From NCBI GenBank assembly GCA_024128875.1, contig JAMYFF010000004.1, positions 186,001-250,000 of the forward strand: a DNA stretch of 64,000 nucleotides. The letters run 5' to 3'. This document shows positions 61,130-64,000 of this stretch, in pieces. The notes beneath the pieces are model-generated. The model saw nothing but the letters and a program-made list of their open reading frames with translations, did not search any database and had not been told where the DNA came from. The translations under genes were made by a program, and so were the position numbers. Source of the DNA: Salinilacustrithrix flava (lineage in GTDB: Bacteria > Actinomycetota > Acidimicrobiia > Acidimicrobiales > Salinilacustritrichaceae). Every line of letters begins with the position of its first letter. Position 1 is the stretch's first letter.

Positions 61130-61946
61130 GCAGGGCCCGCACGTCCCTGACGGCCGGCTCGCCGGCAAGGTCGCCCTCGTCGTCGGGGGCGGGCAGACGC
61201 CGGGGGAGACCACGGGGAACGGACGGGCCATCTCGTGCCGGTTCGCGGCCGAAGGTGCGTCGGTGGTCGTCGCCGATCGGGTGTTCGCCCGGGCCGAGGA
61301 GACGGTGTTGATCATCGAGGGCGACGGCGGCCGAGCGATGGCCGTCGAGGGCGACATCACCTCGAGCGACGACTGCGCCGCCATCGTGGCGGCCACCGTC
61401 GAGGCCCACGGCCGGATCGACGTGGTCGTGGACAACGTCGGGATCGGCGGTGGCGACGGCGGCCCCGTCAGCCTCGAGGAGCACGTCTGGGACCGCATCC
61501 AGTCGGTGAACCTGAAGGGGGCGTACCTGCTCTGCAAGCACGCCCTGCCCGTGCTGCGCGAGCAGGGCTCCGGGTCCATCGTGCTCGTGTCGTCGGTGGC
61601 GGCGGTCTGCTCGACCGGGATGCTGGCCTACACGACCTCGAAGGCGGCGCTGAACGCGCTGTGCCACGAGGTCGCGATGGGCAACGCCGGCCGGGGCATC
61701 CGCTGCAACGCGGTGATGCCCGGGTTGATGGACACGCCCATGGCCGTCGATGCCCTCGCCGGCGCGCTCGGCGTCGACCGGGCGGTCGTGTCGGAGCGGC
61801 GCGACGCCATGGTCCCCCTCGGCGGCCGCCAGGGCACCGCGGACGACGTCGCCAACGCCGTGCTGTTCCTCGCCTCCGACGAGGCCCGCTTCGTCACCGC
61901 CGCCGTCCTCCCGGTCGATGGCGGCCAGTCCGCGCGCATCGGCTGA
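61122..61946 (+). CDS. Short-chain dehydrogenase/reductase
   Basis: 274 residues, GTG start within the end of the CMD gene. Classical SDR pattern: the nucleotide site reads LVVGGGQTPGETTGNGRAI (an extended Gly-rich loop), VDNVGIGGG, the catalytic Ser in VLVSSVAAVCSTG, Tyr-x3-Lys in AYTTSKAAL, and NAVMPGLMDTPM. The C-terminal DVANAVLFLASDEARFVT and LPVDGGQ are canonical. It oxidises or reduces a hydroxyl or keto group; pairing with the CMD protein suggests a shared catabolic step, but substrate is unknown. Confidence 0.88.
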   Translation: MIEQGPHVPDGRLAGKVALVVGGGQTPGETTGNGRAISCRFAAEGASVVVADRVFARAEETVLIIEGDGGRAMAVEGDITSSDDCAAIVAATVEAHGRIDVVVDNVGIGGGDGGPVSLEEHVWDRIQSVNLKGAYLLCKHALPVLREQGSGSIVLVSSVAAVCSTGMLAYTTSKAALNALCHEVAMGNAGRGIRCNAVMPGLMDTPMAVDALAGALGVDRAVVSERRDAMVPLGGRQGTADDVANAVLFLASDEARFVTAAVLPVDGGQSARIG

Positions 61947-62021
61947 GCGCCGTTCGTCGGCCCTGGCGGGCCTCCTCACTTCTGGAGTTGTTCGCTGGCG
62001 CTCACAACTCCGCGCGTCCGA
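61947..62021. terminator. Hairpin between convergent SDR and aldolase genes
   Basis: GGAGTTGT (61984-61991) pairs with ACAACTCC (62004-62011) around a 12-base loop. There is no U-tract. It probably ends transcription in both directions. Confidence 0.55.
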
Positions 62022-63059
62022 TCAACCGGCGGCGGCGTCCACGACCCGGGCGGCGACCGCGACTGCTTCGTCGACGTCGGCCTCGCTCACGTCCAGGTGG
62101 GTGCAGAGGCGGTTGCGGTCGCCGATGGTGCTGATCTCCACGCCGTGCTCGCCCATCGCGGCGGCGAACGAGGCGGCGTCGAGGCCGACAGGGCGGGGGT
62201 CGACGTAGACCAGGTTGGTCTCGGGTGCCGTCACCTCCAGGCCGATCCCGGTGAGCCCCTCGGCCAGGCGGGCGGCGTTGGCGTGGTCGTCGGCGAGGCG
62301 GTCGATGTGGTGGTCGAGCGCATGCAGGCAGCCGGCGGCCACGATGCCGGCCTGGCGCATCGCCCCGCCGAAGCGGTGCTTCAGCAGCCACGCCTGCTCC
62401 ATGACGTCGCCCGGCCCGGCGAGCACCGCACCGGTCGGGGCGCCGAGGCCCTTGGTGAAGTCGACCCAGATGGTGTCGACCGGCGCGGCCCAGTCGGCGG
62501 CCGGGACGCCGGAGGCGACGACGGCGTTCATGAGCCGGGCGCCGTCGGTGTGCACGGCCACGCCCTGCTGGCGGGCGAGGGCGGCCACGGCCCGGTACTG
62601 CTCGAGGGGCCACACCGTGCCGCCCGCGAAGTTGTGGGTCTGCTCGAGGCACACGAGCCGGGTCGGCGGGACGTACTGGTTGCCGGGCGTGAGGACCTGG
62701 GCGAGCTGGTCGGGGGTGAACGCGCCGCGCTCGCCGCGGATCGTCTCGATCACGCAGCCGTTCACCGCGGCGGCCCCGGAGGTCTCCGAGCGCAGGACGT
62801 GCCCGCTGTGCTCGAGCACGATGGAGTCGCCGTGCCGGGTGTGGGCGCCGATCGCCACCAGGTTGCACATGGTGCCGGTGGGGAAGAACAGCGCCCGTTC
62901 CTTGCCGAGCAGCTCGGCCATGCGGTCCTGGAGGCGGTTGACCGTCGGGTCGGCCTTGCGCTGCTCGTCGCCGACCTCGGCGGCGGCCATCGCGGCGCGC
63001 ATCGCCTCGGTGGGCCGGGTCTGGGTGTCGGAGAAGAGGTTGATGGATCGACCGGTCAC
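62022..63059 (-). CDS. Low-specificity threonine aldolase family protein (PLP-dependent)
   Basis: 345 residues. The family start INLFSDTQTRPTEAMRAAMAAAEVGDE and ADPTVNRLQDRMAELLGKERALFFPTGTMCNL are highly characteristic. LEQTHNFAGGTVWPL and HTDGARLMNAV hold the cofactor, and the Schiff-base lysine is in VDFTKGLGAP. It cleaves threonine or related beta-hydroxy amino acids to glycine and an aldehyde, although close homologues include other beta-eliminating lyases. No co-transcribed partner is evident. Confidence 0.88.
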   Translation of the reverse strand: MTGRSINLFSDTQTRPTEAMRAAMAAAEVGDEQRKADPTVNRLQDRMAELLGKERALFFPTGTMCNLVAIGAHTRHGDSIVLEHSGHVLRSETSGAAAVNGCVIETIRGERGAFTPDQLAQVLTPGNQYVPPTRLVCLEQTHNFAGGTVWPLEQYRAVAALARQQGVAVHTDGARLMNAVVASGVPAADWAAPVDTIWVDFTKGLGAPTGAVLAGPGDVMEQAWLLKHRFGGAMRQAGIVAAGCLHALDHHIDRLADDHANAARLAEGLTGIGLEVTAPETNLVYVDPRPVGLDAASFAAAMGEHGVEISTIGDRNRLCTHLDVSEADVDEAVAVAARVVDAAAG

Positions 63060-63084
63060 CCCGGCAGCCTGCCAGGGACCGGGG

Positions 63085-63978
63085 CTAGGACGTGAAGGGT
63101 GTGAGCCGGACGCGCAGCGACGTCGCCTGCACCACCCGTCCGTCCTCGGGGGAGCGGACCCGGTAGACGAGCACGCCTGCGGTCGGCTCCGAAGGGGAGG
63201 TGAACTCGATGGTCCCGGTGAACGGCCCGGCCGGGGGCACGCCGCTGCCGGTGACGACGCCTTGGCCCAGCGGGCTCGGATCGCCCTGGGCCAGCACGAC
63301 GACCTCGACGGTGCCCTCGAAGGCGAGGGCCTCCCCGGTCGTCTCGAACGGGGTGGCGAGCGACGTGCCGGGGCCGGGTGCGGTGACGACGACGTCCTCG
63401 GTCTCGGACCCGATGACGTACCAGGCGCCGTCCTCGCGCTGCTCGAGGGACACCACCGTCGTCGGGCCGTCCTCGCGGTCCTGGATGGCGATCTCGGCCG
63501 CGCCCTCGCCCGTGGTGGTGGGGCCGCCGAGCACCAGCTCGGTGAAGCCGAGGACGTCGGTGGCGTAGGCCCGCGCCGCGGCCGGCGGCGCCTCGAAGCT
63601 GCGGCTGTCGGTCGGCGACGGGAACGCGACGCTGAACGGGTCGGTGGCGGGCGTGAACGGCTCCGTCGTGGTGGTCTCGGGTGGTTCGGTCGTCGTCGTG
63701 GTCGTGTCCTCCGGCGCCGAGGTCGACGTGGTGGTGTCGGTGGCGACGTCGGTGTCGTCGTCGTCGTCGTTGGCGGCCACGATGAGGAGGGCGACCACGA
63801 GGAGGGTGGCGACGGCGGACACGCCGGCGATCGTCCAGCGCTGGGCGTCGGTGAGTGGGGTGCGGGCCATGAGTCGCTCCTCGATGCGATCGAGCCCGTC
63901 GGGCTCGGGGTGGATGGTCTCGGCGCGGGCGTCGAGCGCCCGGCGCAGTCGTTCGGTGGTGTCTCGCTCGTCGGTCAC
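63085..63978 (-). CDS. Single-pass membrane protein with outer Gmad2-like Ig domain
   Basis: 297 residues from a GTG with a good ribosome site (GGAGG). An N-terminal cytoplasmic part of about 45 residues (TTERLRRALDARAETIHPEPDGLDRIEERL) resembles those of anti-sigma-like membrane proteins. One helix follows (about 48-68, WTIAGVSAVATLLVVALLIVAA), then a Thr-rich linker, and a C-terminal beta domain (EDVVVTAPGPGTSLATPFETTGEALAFEGTV) like the immunoglobulin-like Gmad2 domain. The GTGA at its start probably overlaps an upstream gene. A role in sigma-factor regulation or envelope sensing is possible but inferred. Confidence 0.75.
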   Translation of the reverse strand: MTDERDTTERLRRALDARAETIHPEPDGLDRIEERLMARTPLTDAQRWTIAGVSAVATLLVVALLIVAANDDDDDTDVATDTTTSTSAPEDTTTTTTEPPETTTTEPFTPATDPFSVAFPSPTDSRSFEAPPAAARAYATDVLGFTELVLGGPTTTGEGAAEIAIQDREDGPTTVVSLEQREDGAWYVIGSETEDVVVTAPGPGTSLATPFETTGEALAFEGTVEVVVLAQGDPSPLGQGVVTGSGVPPAGPFTGTIEFTSPSEPTAGVLVYRVRSPEDGRVVQATSLRVRLTPFTS

Positions 63979-64000
63979 GGTGCCTCCAGGATCCGGGCGA
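63975..64000 (-). CDS. Possible C-terminus of an upstream gene cut by the window edge
   Basis: On the minus strand a frame ending ARILEAP-stop finishes in the TGA that overlaps the GTG of the preceding entry. Such coupling is common here, and an ECF sigma factor is a usual partner of this kind of protein, but only eight codons are visible. Confidence 0.3.

Noticed and set aside
63744..63770. GTC trinucleotide run as a variable repeat
   Set aside because: It simply encodes a short Asp run after a membrane helix and is too short to call a functional repeat.

Overview
The window is very GC-rich bacterial DNA. Coding strands are dominated by codons ending in G or C, many genes start with GTG, and most genes are packed with ATGA, GTGA or TGATG overlaps. 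Gene content points to an actinobacterium, probably a deep-branching class such as Acidimicrobiia: F420 genes (cofD, cofE), an accA3-type acyl-CoA carboxylase subunit beside birA, LytR-CpsA-Psr, DUF3499, DUF5719 and Trm112 proteins, and many apparently leaderless promoters (TAnnnT 6-9 bases before the start codon). As I recall it, the gene set (LCP, rmlD, wbbL-like, GDP-mannose pyrophosphorylase, fbiA/fbiB, DUF3499, phosphomannomutase, phosphosugar isomerase, sahH, accA3, birA) resembles the Mycobacterium tuberculosis block around Rv3248c-Rv3285. No rRNA, tRNA, CRISPR array, insertion sequence or phage was seen.

Layout. 1-9.2 kb is housekeeping: a partial flavoprotein disulfide reductase, a pterin dehydratase/VOC fusion, a secreted subtilisin with cell-wall-binding repeats, accA3 and birA in divergent orientation, pabC and a DEAD-box helicase. 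9.2-19.5 kb holds pabB, an LCP ligase, rmlACBD, ugd, an intein-interrupted UDP-glucuronate decarboxylase and an enoyl-CoA hydratase. 19.6-33.4 kb is a glycosyltransferase region with a GDP-mannose-type pyrophosphorylase, gmd/rmd and cofD/cofE. 33.6-46.8 kb contains a giant GT2/membrane protein with DUF5719 and thioredoxin-like partners, ftsH, DUF3499, a CPBP protease, a large membrane protein and a GtrA-GT2 fusion. 46.8-54.4 kb has an ABC exporter, a flippase-phosphomannomutase fusion, Trm112, a phosphosugar isomerase, a selenocysteine-containing SelW/Rdx protein and a membrane protein. 54.4-64 kb has another membrane protein, ahcY, a PAS-PAS-GGDEF-EAL protein, a CMD protein, an SDR, an aldolase and an anchored Gmad2-like protein.

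How it fits together. Most of the window builds a cell-surface polysaccharide. It encodes routes to dTDP-L-rhamnose (RmlABCD), UDP-glucuronate and UDP-xylose (Ugd, Uxs), and mannose-1-phosphate to GDP-mannose to a GDP-6-deoxyhexose (phosphomannomutase, pyrophosphorylase, Gmd, Rmd). At least six glycosyltransferases, several multi-pass membrane proteins, a flippase-like domain and an LCP ligase would use these sugars.

The most unusual items are: a 462-residue intein with a LAGLIDADG endonuclease in the UDP-glucuronate decarboxylase; a short low-GC, rare-codon patch exactly over the catalytic-cysteine motif of the adjacent ugd; a SelW/Rdx selenoprotein whose in-frame TGA hides its true start; a flippase-phosphomannomutase fusion; two related long hairpins between convergent genes; a tandem pair of 56-bp palindromic repeats; and a structured leader sequestering the ahcY ribosome binding site.
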